A stretch of DNA of 58,054 nt from an uncultured Synechococcus sp. (lineage in GTDB: Bacteria; Cyanobacteriota; Cyanobacteriia; Phormidesmidales; Phormidesmidaceae): contig CALDSK010000220.1 in NCBI GenBank assembly GCA_937911865.1, forward strand, positions 1-58,054, written 5' to 3'. Position numbers and translations under genes: made by a program. The notes under the pieces are model-generated. The model did no database searches. It was given only the letters and a program-made list of their open reading frames with translations, and had not been told where the DNA came from. This document shows, piece after piece, positions 7,422-16,106 of this stretch. How positions within the stretch are numbered: position 1 is the stretch's first letter; the number at the start of each line of letters is the position of its first letter.

Positions 7422-8900
7422 TTAGGATGCTCTCTTACACTCTATCTTGAGCTTCATTGAAGCTGGGGGTGCCATAGTCAAACCACGACGGGCCGGACGA
7501 AGTGGGCGAGCATGTGGCAACATTAGCTCGAAATCAGTTAACAGGGTGGCAACGCTGATTTTGAGCTCCATCATTGCCAGGGCAGAGCCGATGCAGTAAC
7601 GATGGCCGCCACCGAAAGGTAAAAATTCATAGGGCGCGAACTGGCGTTCGAGAAAACGTTCAGGGCGAAATTTTTGGGGCTCGGGGTAAATGTCCGGGCG
7701 CTGATGAATGATGTATGTGGCAGGCATAAGAGCCGTTCCGGCCTTGAAGTGGTAACCGGCAAGCGTCATGGGTTCGCGCAGAGCGCGAATAAAGGTAGTG
7801 GGCGTAATGGGGTAAATCCGCAGGGCTTCTTGGCAAACGGCGGTGAGGTAAGGGAGCTGTGTAATCGCTACGGGGTCAGGATCTGTGCCCAAAGTCTCTA
7901 ACTCAGATCTGAGATTCTGTTGCACCTCGGGTAGATAGTGGACCCAGTACAGTACCCAAACGATGGCTGAGGCTGTGGTTTCATGGCCAGCCAATAAAAG
8001 TGTAACAATCTCATCGTGGAGTTCTTCATCGCTCATCGCACCGCCGCTGTCGTCTCGGGCCTGTAGCAGCAGGGTGAGAATGTCTGACTTTTCACCTGTT
8101 TTTTTATCTATTTTTTTATGAGGCTCAGGCACTGACTGTTTCAGCTGCTGGCGGCGATCGCGAATCTCAGCATAAATTAGTGATCGCACCTCTTCTCGCA
8201 GGCGAATAAACTTGCCCCAAGGGCTCCACGTCCACTCTTTTCGCAAACCTGGGAAAAACAAAAAGCTGGCCGTAATCGGATAGGCAAAAGAATCTAACAG
8301 CGTGCTCATCAGCTGCTGAAGCCGAATTAGCTGCTCACTTTGTTGATCGCCTGTTTGCTGACCAAAAACTGCCTGTAGAATGACGCTCAAGGTCAAATTT
8401 TGAACAGGCGGTCTAGCCACGATAGTTTGCCCAGGCTGCCAGTCAGCGCTAATATCGCGAGTAATATCGCCAATAAGCTGCCCATAAGCCCGCAGTTGCT
8501 CACCATGAAAAGGCGGCATCAGTAGCTTGCGCTGCCTTTTGTGAGGCGCACCATCTAGCAAGAGAATCGAGTGCTTGCCCACCATCGTCTCCAAGATGCC
8601 ATTACCCTGCCCGGTCACCACTTTGTCATCGTCTAGTGCAAATATCTCTTTGACAACGGCTGGCTCACCGACATAAACCAGTGGGGTTGCGCTTTCACTA
8701 CCAATTTGAAACATGGGGCCATAGCGCCGGACGCTGTCGTCCATGTATTTGGTCGGCTGCAAAATGAGACGAAGAATCCGTAGAACTCGCCTAAAGCCCT
8801 TAGCTTTAGGGCCATCAATGGGGCGAGAGGTTAAAGAACTGGCAGCATTAGTATCTATGGCTGGGCTGGGCATTGCGCTAAAGGGATGAGATGCGGACAT
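7422..8900 (-). CDS. Cytochrome P450, CYP110-like
   Basis: A 492-residue soluble P450 without a membrane anchor. The heme loop is FLPFGGGHRYCIGSALAM with C436 as thiolate ligand. The I-helix oxygen-activation motif is LLLAGHETTASA, and the K-helix ExxR is in CQEALRIYP. Length and motifs fit the cyanobacterial CYP110 family, whose members act on fatty acids, alkanes or terpenes. The substrate here cannot be read, and no terpene cyclase is adjacent. The gene is monocistronic, converges with the GMC gene, and has four imperfect 13-bp repeats (TCTAGAAAAGAAA-like) in its 5' leader at about 8910-8962. A redox partner is not encoded nearby. Confidence 0.93.
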   Translation of the reverse strand: MSASHPFSAMPSPAIDTNAASSLTSRPIDGPKAKGFRRVLRILRLILQPTKYMDDSVRRYGPMFQIGSESATPLVYVGEPAVVKEIFALDDDKVVTGQGNGILETMVGKHSILLLDGAPHKRQRKLLMPPFHGEQLRAYGQLIGDITRDISADWQPGQTIVARPPVQNLTLSVILQAVFGQQTGDQQSEQLIRLQQLMSTLLDSFAYPITASFLFFPGLRKEWTWSPWGKFIRLREEVRSLIYAEIRDRRQQLKQSVPEPHKKIDKKTGEKSDILTLLLQARDDSGGAMSDEELHDEIVTLLLAGHETTASAIVWVLYWVHYLPEVQQNLRSELETLGTDPDPVAITQLPYLTAVCQEALRIYPITPTTFIRALREPMTLAGYHFKAGTALMPATYIIHQRPDIYPEPQKFRPERFLERQFAPYEFLPFGGGHRYCIGSALAMMELKISVATLLTDFELMLPHARPLRPARRGLTMAPPASMKLKIECKRAS

Positions 8901-8968
8901 CGATCTATCTAGAAAAGAAATCTAAGAAAGCAGTCTAAGAAAACAATCTAGAAAAGAAATCAGCTATA

Positions 8969-8998
8969 GCAAACGTCCTAATGCATTAGGACGTTTGC
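8969..8998. repeat. Perfect 30-bp palindrome, two-hairpin element copy 1
   Basis: The left arm GCAAACGTCCTAATG is followed directly by its exact reverse complement with no loop, centred between 8983 and 8984. The same skeleton recurs at 39571-39604 and 54775-54806. It lies upstream of the P450 gene and joins the tandem hairpin repeats at 9004-9135. Confidence 0.9.
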
Positions 8999-9003
8999 GC
9001 AGC

Positions 9004-9135
9004 AGCATTGCCTGTTTGCCAAGGGGTGCAACCTTTAGTGAGTGTCTCAAGCAATGCTTCGAAAGCTATAGCATTGCCTGTTTGCCAAGGGGTGCAACCT
9101 TTAGCGAGTATCTCAAGCAATGCTTCGGAAGCTAT
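9004..9135. repeat. Two tandem 66-bp structured units beside palindrome 1
   Basis: Units 9004-9069 and 9070-9135 differ at only three positions. Each can fold as an outer stem, AGCATTGCCTG (9004-9014 in unit 1) with CAAGCAATGCT (9048-9058), enclosing a smaller imperfect hairpin around AAGGGGTGCAACCTTT. The array ends two bases beyond the stop codon of the minus-strand chrA-like gene, so it would lie in that gene's 3' RNA. Frames through it give a repeated 22-residue peptide, but I treat it as non-coding. Confidence 0.85.
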
Positions 9136-9137
9136 AT

Positions 9138-10391
9138 TCAGGCTAACAAGAATTTGAAAATGAAGCCGAGGCCAGCACCGCCTAGCACCAGCCAGGCGGC
9201 ATTAATTTTGTAGCGAAACACAGCGATCGCACTAACAAGCGCAATCAACAGAGTCGGGACATCTATCACAGCTGCGCGGGTCAAAATGTAGGTAACGCCA
9301 GCCATCAGGCCCAAAGAGGCCGCATTGACCCCGTCTAAAAAGGCACTTGCCCAGGGAGACTGTCGCAGCTTGGGAACCCACGGGTTGACGATGCCAACCA
9401 GGAGAAAAGCAGGGAGAAAAATGCCGATGGTGCCTGCGATCGCCCCCATATGCCCCGCGACCACGTACCCCACAAACGTCGCCGTCGTCAACACAGGCCC
9501 TGGCGTAATTTGCCCGATCGCCACCGCATCCAATAGCTGCTGCGAACTCAGCCATTGATAGCGCTCGACTAAGTCTCGTTGTAAAAAAGCAAGTAGCACA
9601 TAGCCACTGCCGTACAAAATTGAGCCGATTTTGAGAAAGAACAGAAATACGCTGACCCAGCCAACCGAGACAGCTGTCGCCGCAGGCGCGCTCACCTGTG
9701 CGAGCGGGCCTGAAGCAGTTCCTGTAACAGACAAACCAGAAATGGGAAGAAAGAACAGACCAGCAGTCGTCCCTCGATTGGACATATTCTTGATCAAGGC
9801 AACCAGAACACCAGCAACCAAGAGCATCAAAATTTCGTTAGCGCCGAGCAAGTAAGCCGCGATCGCACCCACGCCCGCTATTGTCGTCGGCCTATCCTTC
9901 GCCGCCTTCTTACCCAGCTTCCACAGCGCCTTTAGCACCACTGCAATAATCACCGGCTTCACACCGTACAGCAGCCACTCCACCTGCGGCACCGTTTCGT
10001 ATCGCACGTATATCGCGGCTAGCAGCCACATCATCGTCAGTGCCGGAAAAATAAAACAGCTGCCCGCCACAAACAGCCCCTTCCACCCAGCCCGTTCATA
10101 GCCCAGATGAATGGCCAATTCGGTCGAGTTGGGCCCCGGCAGCAAGTTTGTAACGCCCATCAAATCCAACAGCTGCTCTCGGGTCATCCATTGCCGGCGC
10201 TTGACCACCTCGTCATCCATCATGGCAACGTGGGCAGCAGGTCCACCAAACGCCACTGTGCCTAAACGAAAAAAAACAGTCGCCAGCTCACGCAGCCGAC
10301 CGCGCTGTTCCGCGGGCGAAAGCGTTGAGTAAGAAGCCTGTAGAGTATCCGGCTGATCGTCTGGCTTGAGTTCTGGCGACGGCATCGTCAT
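9138..10391 (-). CDS. chrA: ChrA-family (CHR) transporter, two-domain form
   Basis: Inner-membrane transporter of the chromate ion transporter family, about 417 residues with the usual two homologous CHR halves. The first half has FGGPAAHVAMMDDEVVKRR and LLPGPNSTELAIHLG. The second has LLDAVAIGQITPGPVLTTA, FVGYVVAG and a hydrophobic end. FGGP and PGP motifs are family hallmarks. Characterised members export chromate, but many homologues have unproven substrates. I preferred the ATG at 10391 to an in-frame ATG at 10454 because AGGAAG lies just upstream and the extra 21 residues are not family-like. It is divergent from the NDH-1MS operon and shares its control region. Confidence 0.9.
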   Translation of the reverse strand: MTMPSPELKPDDQPDTLQASYSTLSPAEQRGRLRELATVFFRLGTVAFGGPAAHVAMMDDEVVKRRQWMTREQLLDLMGVTNLLPGPNSTELAIHLGYERAGWKGLFVAGSCFIFPALTMMWLLAAIYVRYETVPQVEWLLYGVKPVIIAVVLKALWKLGKKAAKDRPTTIAGVGAIAAYLLGANEILMLLVAGVLVALIKNMSNRGTTAGLFFLPISGLSVTGTASGPLAQVSAPAATAVSVGWVSVFLFFLKIGSILYGSGYVLLAFLQRDLVERYQWLSSQQLLDAVAIGQITPGPVLTTATFVGYVVAGHMGAIAGTIGIFLPAFLLVGIVNPWVPKLRQSPWASAFLDGVNAASLGLMAGVTYILTRAAVIDVPTLLIALVSAIAVFRYKINAAWLVLGGAGLGFIFKFLLA

Positions 10392-10778
10392 CTCATTGCT
10401 TCCTAAAAATTTGCAAACGAATAAGCAGCGGACTAAGACGTGACTCAAAGCCAAGAAGCGAAACAGCAGGCTCTACTCAAAGCGTCTTGTATTAGTAGGC
10501 ATACTGCATTGATATTAAGTCTCTATTAATAAGTCTCTATTAAATAGATATTTAGATAAATCTGGCTTAATCCCTAGATAAAAACAGTCTATCCAAGGAC
10601 TAGCCTTTTGTTCATGAGACGAGATAAGCTTAAGACAAGGATAGATTTTTTCCAATGGATATCTCTATTTTAATAGCTTTGACTAAATAGGCTTTGCAGG
10701 CACTTTGAGGCTAAAGGCTTTGGTGTCATGCTGTTAGAGGCTAAAGTTCTTGCGCAGTTTTATCGGGAGGTAGTCACT
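10392..10778. other. Divergent control region, chrA-like / NDH-1MS operon
   Basis: This AT-rich gap separates the minus-strand transporter from ndhF3. It holds a 14-bp direct repeat (10516-10543) whose units are each a small dyad, listed separately. No other gene is visible. An in-frame ATG at 10728 would lengthen ndhF3, but a GGGAGG site favours the start at 10779. Confidence 0.55.
10516..10543. promoter_or_regulatory. Tandem LysR-type dyads, candidate NdhR/CcmR operator
   Basis: TAAGTCTCTATTAA occurs twice head to tail (10516-10529 and 10530-10543). Each unit contains TAA-N7-TTA, which satisfies the T-N11-A rule of LysR-type regulators. Published cyanobacterial work shows that ndhF3-ndhD3-cupA-cupS operons are repressed by the LysR-type NdhR (CcmR). 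Assigning this site to NdhR is inference; it lies about 240 bases before the ndhF3 start and about 125 before the divergent chrA-like start. Confidence 0.4.
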
Positions 10779-12617
10779 ATGGGCAACATCTGGCTTGAGA
10801 CAGGCTGGTTGATTCCGCTGTATCCATTGATGGGAGTGCTGTTGAGCATACCTTGGTCGCCAGCATTTATTAAAAAGACGGGACCTCGCCCAGCAGGCTA
10901 TGTCAATGTGTTGGCAACGCTGGTGGCACTGATCCATTCAGTCGTAGCGCTGTATTACCTCTGGGGTCAGCCACCAATTCAGTGGAATTTTCTCTGGTTT
11001 CAGGTGGCTGGACTGGCAATAGAGCTGCCGTTTACCTTCTCGGGGCTGTCGTTAGGGGCCACCACGCTGATCATCGTATTAAATTTGCTGGTACAGCTCT
11101 ACTCGATTGGCTACCTCGAAATGGACTGGGGCTGGGCCAGGTTCTTTGGTCTACTGGCTCTGTTTGTGGGGGGTATGGTGATGCTGGTCATGACAGACTC
11201 ATTGCTCTTCAGCTACGTCCTATTAGAAATTTTGACGTTAGGTACCTACCTGCTGGTGGGCTTTTGGTTTAATCAGTCGCTGGTGGTTACCGGGGCACGC
11301 GATGCATTTTTGACCAAGCGAGTGGGCGACTTAATTCTGTTGATGGCGGTGATCGCGCTGTATCCACTAGCCGGCACGTGGAACTTTAGTGAGCTGGCAG
11401 TTTGGGCTCAAACAGCCGAGCTATCGCCGACAACAGCCACTTTGTTGGGTCTAGCTTTGGTTGTTGGGCCAATGGGCAAGTGCGCTCAGTTCCCGCTGCA
11501 CCTGTGGCTAGATGAAGCCATGGAAGGTCCCCTGCCCAGTACGATTTTGCGAAACTCTGTGGTGGTCTCTGTAGGGGCTTGGGTACTCATTAAGCTGACG
11601 CCTGTGCTGGCTTTGTCACCGGTAGGCCAGGATGTGGCAATCGTGCTTGGCGGACTCACGGCAATTGGTGCGGCGCTCATTTCAGCTGCGCAGGTAGATA
11701 TCAAGCGAGTGCTGTCTTACCTTTCTAGCTCGTATTTGGGGCTTGTGTTTATTGCTGTTGGTGCTCAGCAGGTAGGGGCGGCGTACTTTTTGCTGCTGAC
11801 CTTAGGTGTGGCCATGGCAACTATTGTGGCCAGTGCGGGCTCTGTCGTACTTACCTGCGTCACTCAAGATTTGACCCAGCTGGGAGGGCTGTGGTCTCGC
11901 CGTCCAATTACCGGCTTCTCTTTTTTAATCGGGGCCTGTGCGCTTGTTGGGCTCCCTCCGCTAGGTAGCTTTTGGTCAATTCGCACTCTCTTGAACGGGC
12001 TTTGGTATGCGGGCGACTATCGGCTCGTGGTTGTGCTACTCGCTACGAATGCGATTACCGCCTTTAGTTTGATGCGGATGTTTGGCCTAATGTTTGCGGG
12101 GCCGACGCAGCTGATGACCGCTCGTGCGCCGGAGCCGATTTGGTTAGTGGTGCTGCCGATGATGGCTTTGGCCGCTATGGCTGTGCATACGCCCATTATT
12201 TTGCACCAGTTGGCGCTGCTGCCCATTGGTGCAATCGGGACGATGGGAATATTGCTGCTGCTCTCTAGCTTGATAGGCGGGGTTAGTGGTGTGCTTTTGT
12301 ATGGAATGCGCGTGAAGGAAAGCCCTGAGAAGATTCTTCCGAGCTGGTTGGTGAGCTTACTTGCTAATGACTTTTACACGCCCAGAATTTATAAAAATAC
12401 GATCGTGCTAGCGGTGGCTACACTGGCGGGCATCGGCAACTGGCTCGATCGCTACGTGGTAGACGGGGCGGTGAATCTGGTAGGCCTAATTTCGGTGGCC
12501 GGTGGCGAGACACTAAAATACAACAATTCAGGTCGTCCGCAGTTCTACGTTTTAACCATTGCAACTTTCGTTGCCATTCTTGGTGTGTTTATGAGCTGGG
12601 TTGCTCTCACAGCATAG
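10779..12617 (+). CDS. ndhF3: NDH-1MS subunit NdhF3 (CO2 uptake)
   Basis: Antiporter-like membrane subunit of the photosynthetic NDH-1 complex, 613 residues from the ATG at 10779. That start is preferred because GGGAGG lies about eight bases upstream and MGNIWLETGWLIPLYP is a normal NdhF beginning. Visible signatures include VMTDSLLFSYVLLEILTLGTYLLVGFW, the KRVGD segment, the conserved KCAQFPLHLWLDEAMEGPLP of proton-pumping subunits, and a long C-terminal helix region. Assignment to the F3 form rests on the operon: ndhD3, cupA and cupS follow in the order known for the inducible high-affinity CO2-uptake complex. It couples cyclic electron flow and proton translocation to CO2 hydration at the thylakoid. 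Confidence 0.93.
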   Translation: MGNIWLETGWLIPLYPLMGVLLSIPWSPAFIKKTGPRPAGYVNVLATLVALIHSVVALYYLWGQPPIQWNFLWFQVAGLAIELPFTFSGLSLGATTLIIVLNLLVQLYSIGYLEMDWGWARFFGLLALFVGGMVMLVMTDSLLFSYVLLEILTLGTYLLVGFWFNQSLVVTGARDAFLTKRVGDLILLMAVIALYPLAGTWNFSELAVWAQTAELSPTTATLLGLALVVGPMGKCAQFPLHLWLDEAMEGPLPSTILRNSVVVSVGAWVLIKLTPVLALSPVGQDVAIVLGGLTAIGAALISAAQVDIKRVLSYLSSSYLGLVFIAVGAQQVGAAYFLLLTLGVAMATIVASAGSVVLTCVTQDLTQLGGLWSRRPITGFSFLIGACALVGLPPLGSFWSIRTLLNGLWYAGDYRLVVVLLATNAITAFSLMRMFGLMFAGPTQLMTARAPEPIWLVVLPMMALAAMAVHTPIILHQLALLPIGAIGTMGILLLLSSLIGGVSGVLLYGMRVKESPEKILPSWLVSLLANDFYTPRIYKNTIVLAVATLAGIGNWLDRYVVDGAVNLVGLISVAGGETLKYNNSGRPQFYVLTIATFVAILGVFMSWVALTA

Positions 12618-12681
12618 CTTCTATCACCATCTCGTCTAAAGCAATCCCACTTAAAAAGAGGAACATAACAAAGAACCCATC

Positions 12682-14193
12682 ATGCTGAGCTTGCTAATCT
12701 GTTTGCCGGTTATCGGCAGCGCACTATTGTTTGCACTCCCTGAAAAGTATGTTCGACTGGGGGCTCTAACGGTCTCAGGACTATCACTGCTGTGGACGGC
12801 CTGGCTGTTCACTCAGTACGACATGACCGACTTAGGCTTTCAGTTTACTGAACACCTCACCTGGCTACCTGCGTTAGGGCTCAACTACACCCTGGGTTTG
12901 GATGGCTTGGGTCTGCTAATGGTAGGGCTCAATGCATTTCTAGGTTGGATTGCGATCTACACGACGGCTGCTGACGTTGAGCGACCTAAGCTCTTTTATG
13001 CGCTGATGCTGATCGTCAGTGGTGCGGTCGCGGGGGCATTTCTAGCCCAAAATTTCCTATTGTTCTTTTTCTTTTACGAAGTCGAACTGGTACCGCTTTA
13101 TCTGTTGATTTCGATTTGGGGCGGTGAAAAACGTGGCTATGCGGCAACTAAGTTTTTGCTCTATACGGCACTCTCTGGAGCGCTCATTTTAGCCGGTGCG
13201 TTAGGCATGGTTTGGCTGGGCGAAGCCGCTAACTTTGACTATGAAACGCTGACTCAGATCGATCTGTCGGTTTCGTATCAGGTCTTGTTGCTAGTACCAT
13301 TGCTGTTCGGTTTTGGGATCAAAATTCCTTTAATTCCCCTGCACACCTGGTTGCCTGATACCTATGTGGAATCTTCCACGCCCGTGGCAATTTTGCTCGG
13401 TGGTGTGTTGGCAAAGTTAGGCACTTACGGACTGTTGCGTTTTGGCTTTAGTCTGCTGTCCGATGGTTGGCAGGTTCTAGCACCAGGGCTCGCTGTATGG
13501 GGATCGATTACGGTAATTTACGGGGCGTTGGTGGCGATCGCACAGCAAGACATCAAGCGCATGGTCGCCTACAGCTCCATCGGTCATATGGGCTTCATCC
13601 TCTTGGGCGCAGCCGCAGGGAATACCCTGAGCCTGTCCGGCAGTATCGCTCAGATGGCTTCTCACGGCGTCATTCTGGCCATTCTGTTCGCACTGGTCGG
13701 TATCATTGAGAAAAAGGTGGGCACTCGCGAGCTCTCTGCCCTCAACGGGCTAATGAATCCAATTCGCGGATTGCCGGTTATCAGCGCGCTGTTAGTGATG
13801 GGTGGTATGGCTAGCGCTGGTATTCCGGGTCTAATTAACTTTGCGGCAGAATTCATCGTCTTTCAAGGCAGCTTTCGCCAGTTCCCTGCGCAAACGCTCA
13901 TTTGTGTTATTGGCACCGGTTTGACAGCCGTCTACTTCGTAATTTTGCTCAACCGTACCTGCTTTGGCCGGCTCGACAATGAGCGAGCCTATTTTCCCAA
14001 GGTAACGATCGGCGAGAAAATGCCAGCCTATGTTTTGGCTGTAGTCATCGTTGTTTTAGGCTTGCAGCCTGGCTGGCTACTACGCTGGGGTGAGCCAACC
14101 GCTGTAAGAATCATTATTCCTACAACGAAGGTAGAAGCAGCGACCGAGCAACCTGCGATCGCCTCATTGTCGCCTGAAGTTCTCCTCCAATAA
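12682..14193 (+). CDS. ndhD3: NDH-1MS subunit NdhD3 (CO2 uptake)
   Basis: Second antiporter-like membrane subunit, 503 residues and about 14 helices. NdhD/NuoM signatures include FFFYEVELVPLYLLISIWG with the conserved Glu, KIPLIPLHTWLPDTYVESSTP with the conserved Lys and His, and DIKRMVAYSSIGHMGF. It follows ndhF3 by 64 bases and precedes cupA by 73 bases. With NdhF3 it forms the distal membrane arm module that carries CupA/CupS. The D3 assignment depends on this order and is well supported. Confidence 0.94.
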   Translation: MLSLLICLPVIGSALLFALPEKYVRLGALTVSGLSLLWTAWLFTQYDMTDLGFQFTEHLTWLPALGLNYTLGLDGLGLLMVGLNAFLGWIAIYTTAADVERPKLFYALMLIVSGAVAGAFLAQNFLLFFFFYEVELVPLYLLISIWGGEKRGYAATKFLLYTALSGALILAGALGMVWLGEAANFDYETLTQIDLSVSYQVLLLVPLLFGFGIKIPLIPLHTWLPDTYVESSTPVAILLGGVLAKLGTYGLLRFGFSLLSDGWQVLAPGLAVWGSITVIYGALVAIAQQDIKRMVAYSSIGHMGFILLGAAAGNTLSLSGSIAQMASHGVILAILFALVGIIEKKVGTRELSALNGLMNPIRGLPVISALLVMGGMASAGIPGLINFAAEFIVFQGSFRQFPAQTLICVIGTGLTAVYFVILLNRTCFGRLDNERAYFPKVTIGEKMPAYVLAVVIVVLGLQPGWLLRWGEPTAVRIIIPTTKVEAATEQPAIASLSPEVLLQ

Positions 14194-14202
14194 TTCTTCG
14201 AC

Positions 14203-14260
14203 GCCCTCTCTTTCCCCTGTTTCTCTCTCTTTCTTTCTCCCCCATCTCCTGCTCCTTCCT
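14203..14260 (+). promoter_or_regulatory. Pyrimidine-rich leader before cupA, no Shine-Dalgarno
   Basis: Almost every base of this 58-base stretch is C or T, ending seven bases before the cupA ATG. There is no purine-rich ribosome site. Translation would have to be SD-independent or coupled to ndhD3. Confidence 0.6.
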
Positions 14261-14266
14261 CAACCC

Positions 14267-15559
14267 ATGACAGCCACTCTCATCAAACCAACACTCCCGC
14301 CCTCCACTCATCCCTTCGCCGACATCATTCACCGGCTAGAAGCGGGCGGATCTATGCTGCCCGATACCCCTGAAAACCTAAAGCAAATCATCGGCATCTA
14401 CAAGGCATACGCGGTCCCGATGGATTTTTACTGGCGAGACCTGCTCTACATTGGAGAGCAAGTATTCCTCAACCCGCTCCCATTCTTCAAGTACTTCATC
14501 TCCAAAGAGTATCTACAGCGCCCAAACGACTACGCTTGCGCTAACTGTTCACCCCTAATTTTGCGAGGTGAAGCTGTCGTACACCCGGAGCTAATGTACT
14601 TCATTGAAAAAGGTGAAGCGGGCCGGAAGCTGCCAAAGATTATGCATCATCTTTGGCATGGACGCGTCAACATGGAGTTCGCCGAAGCCTGTATGCGTTC
14701 GATGTTTTGGCACAAAGACATCAATCCTCGCTTTAACGACTATCTATACACAGATACCTACAAAGCAGCCGCTGACAAAGCTATTCGGGCCTACTTCAAG
14801 CGCAATCCAGTCATGATGGGGCTCTACAAGCTCTTTCCTGAGATGTTTTTAGAGAAAGTGCGAGAGCTGTCATACTACGCCAACCTGGGTCTGTTTTGGG
14901 AGGTGATGGCACCGGTCTTCTTCGAGATGTCCGACATTTACGATGAAGGAGGTTTTGCGGGCGTTCCAGATGCAATGGACTTTTTGGTCAATGGCATTTT
15001 CGCGGTTGCCGGTCGTCCTATTTATCACCACGCCTATATCAATGGCGAATGTTTTGAAATCATCCCCAAATCTGCTGGGTTTACCTGGCTATACGAAGCG
15101 GCATTGCCCTATGTAGAAGCGATCTTCTACCGCACCGCACCGTTTCGGGGAACCAAGTCTTACAACGCTCAGGCGAAGCAAGTCCCCGCCGAACAACAAA
15201 ACTTCCACTACGGTATCCTTTACGCCGATCTCTTTCCCGTGGGTAGCGCAGGCATTCCGCCCACCCTACTCATGCAAGACATGACCCACTTCCTGCCTGA
15301 TTATCTACTCGAAACGTATCAAGAACATGGCCGCGGCGAAGACGACCTCCTCAACCAGGTCGGCGTCACCTTCCAACGCTCTATGTACAACGTCACTTCC
15401 GCCGTCATTCAGGCCCTCCGCTGCGCTCTGCTATATCCCCTAGACGACACTAATCCTGAGCACCTGAAAGCCAACCGTGAATTTTTTGAACAGAATCTCG
15501 ATCGATTTACGCGTCCTGAAGCCAGGCTAAAGGAAATTCAAAAGCAAAAGTACAGATAA
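14267..15559 (+). CDS. cupA: CO2 hydration protein CupA (ChpY)
   Basis: A 430-residue soluble subunit of NDH-1MS, proposed to hydrate CO2 to bicarbonate at the distal membrane arm in a vectorial, carbonic-anhydrase-like reaction. It has the family's CANCSPLILRGEAVVHPELMY stretch and a His-rich HHLWHGRVNMEF (from about residue 127). H128 and R133 have the five-residue spacing reported for the zinc-site His/Arg pair of CupA structures. PIYHHAYINGE lies further on. CupA is preferred to its paralogue CupB because a fasciclin subunit (cupS) follows and because of the ndhF3-ndhD3 context. The 3' end carries a 12-bp direct repeat (AAAAGTACAGAT) that includes the stop. Confidence 0.94.
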   Translation: MTATLIKPTLPPSTHPFADIIHRLEAGGSMLPDTPENLKQIIGIYKAYAVPMDFYWRDLLYIGEQVFLNPLPFFKYFISKEYLQRPNDYACANCSPLILRGEAVVHPELMYFIEKGEAGRKLPKIMHHLWHGRVNMEFAEACMRSMFWHKDINPRFNDYLYTDTYKAAADKAIRAYFKRNPVMMGLYKLFPEMFLEKVRELSYYANLGLFWEVMAPVFFEMSDIYDEGGFAGVPDAMDFLVNGIFAVAGRPIYHHAYINGECFEIIPKSAGFTWLYEAALPYVEAIFYRTAPFRGTKSYNAQAKQVPAEQQNFHYGILYADLFPVGSAGIPPTLLMQDMTHFLPDYLLETYQEHGRGEDDLLNQVGVTFQRSMYNVTSAVIQALRCALLYPLDDTNPEHLKANREFFEQNLDRFTRPEARLKEIQKQKYR

Positions 15560-15665
15560 AAGTACAGATAAAAGAGAAACTTTTTTCTCGACATTCTTTT
15601 GAAGTTTTCGCGCCGACATCAATACTAATCCCAGTACTCATCTCAATAAATTCAGCCCAATAAAA

Positions 15666-16067
15666 ATGCCTAATATCGTCGAAATTGCGTCGTCCTCCGA
15701 TAATTTCTCTACACTTACCGCAGCGGTGAAAGCAGCCAACCTGGTCGAAGCCCTGTGCAGCGAGGGTCCTTTCACCGTTTTCGCACCAATTGACGAAGCT
15801 TTTGCTAAACTTCCGCCCGGCACCGTACAAACCCTTGTAGAGAATCCGCCCCAGCTTGCTCGCATTCTGAAATATCACGTCGTTTCCGGGGCCCACAAAT
15901 CTGCGGATTTAGGCAAAATGGAAACCGTTATTTCACTAGAAAGCTCACCGATTCCTATCCGCGTTGAGCCCATTTTTGAAGTCAAAAACGCGACCGTTCT
16001 TACCGCCGATCTTGAAGCCAGCAACGGCATTATCCACGTTATTGACACCGTTATCTTGATGGGTTAA
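15666..16067 (+). CDS. cupS: NDH-1MS fasciclin-domain subunit CupS
   Basis: A single fasciclin (FAS1) domain of 133 residues with both family boxes: [17 protein letters not shown] and the C-terminal [13 protein letters not shown]. It has no signal peptide, unlike secreted fasciclin proteins, which fits a cytoplasmic-side subunit. In NDH-1MS, CupS packs against CupA and may help CO2 access or assembly. Its length matches known CupS. It is the fourth gene of the operon, 106 bases after cupA, and the MoxR gene begins 40 bases later. Confidence 0.93.
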   Translation: MPNIVEIASSSDNFSTLTAAVKAANLVEALCSEGPFTVFAPIDEAFAKLPPGTVQTLVENPPQLARILKYHVVSGAHKSADLGKMETVISLESSPIPIRVEPIFEVKNATVLTADLEASNGIIHVIDTVILMG

Positions 16068-16106
16068 CTGATTTGGGTACGCTGAGCCTGGTTTCGATTC
16101 AATACC

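Noticed and set aside
8995..9213. Small plus-strand frame with a duplicated IACLPRGATFSE peptide
   Set aside because: The peptide repeat comes from the 66-bp structured repeats, and the frame runs into the chrA-like gene; no ribosome site.
9232..9555. Possible frameshifted piece of the chrA-like gene
   Set aside because: The main frame is intact through both CHR halves; this is a shadow frame.
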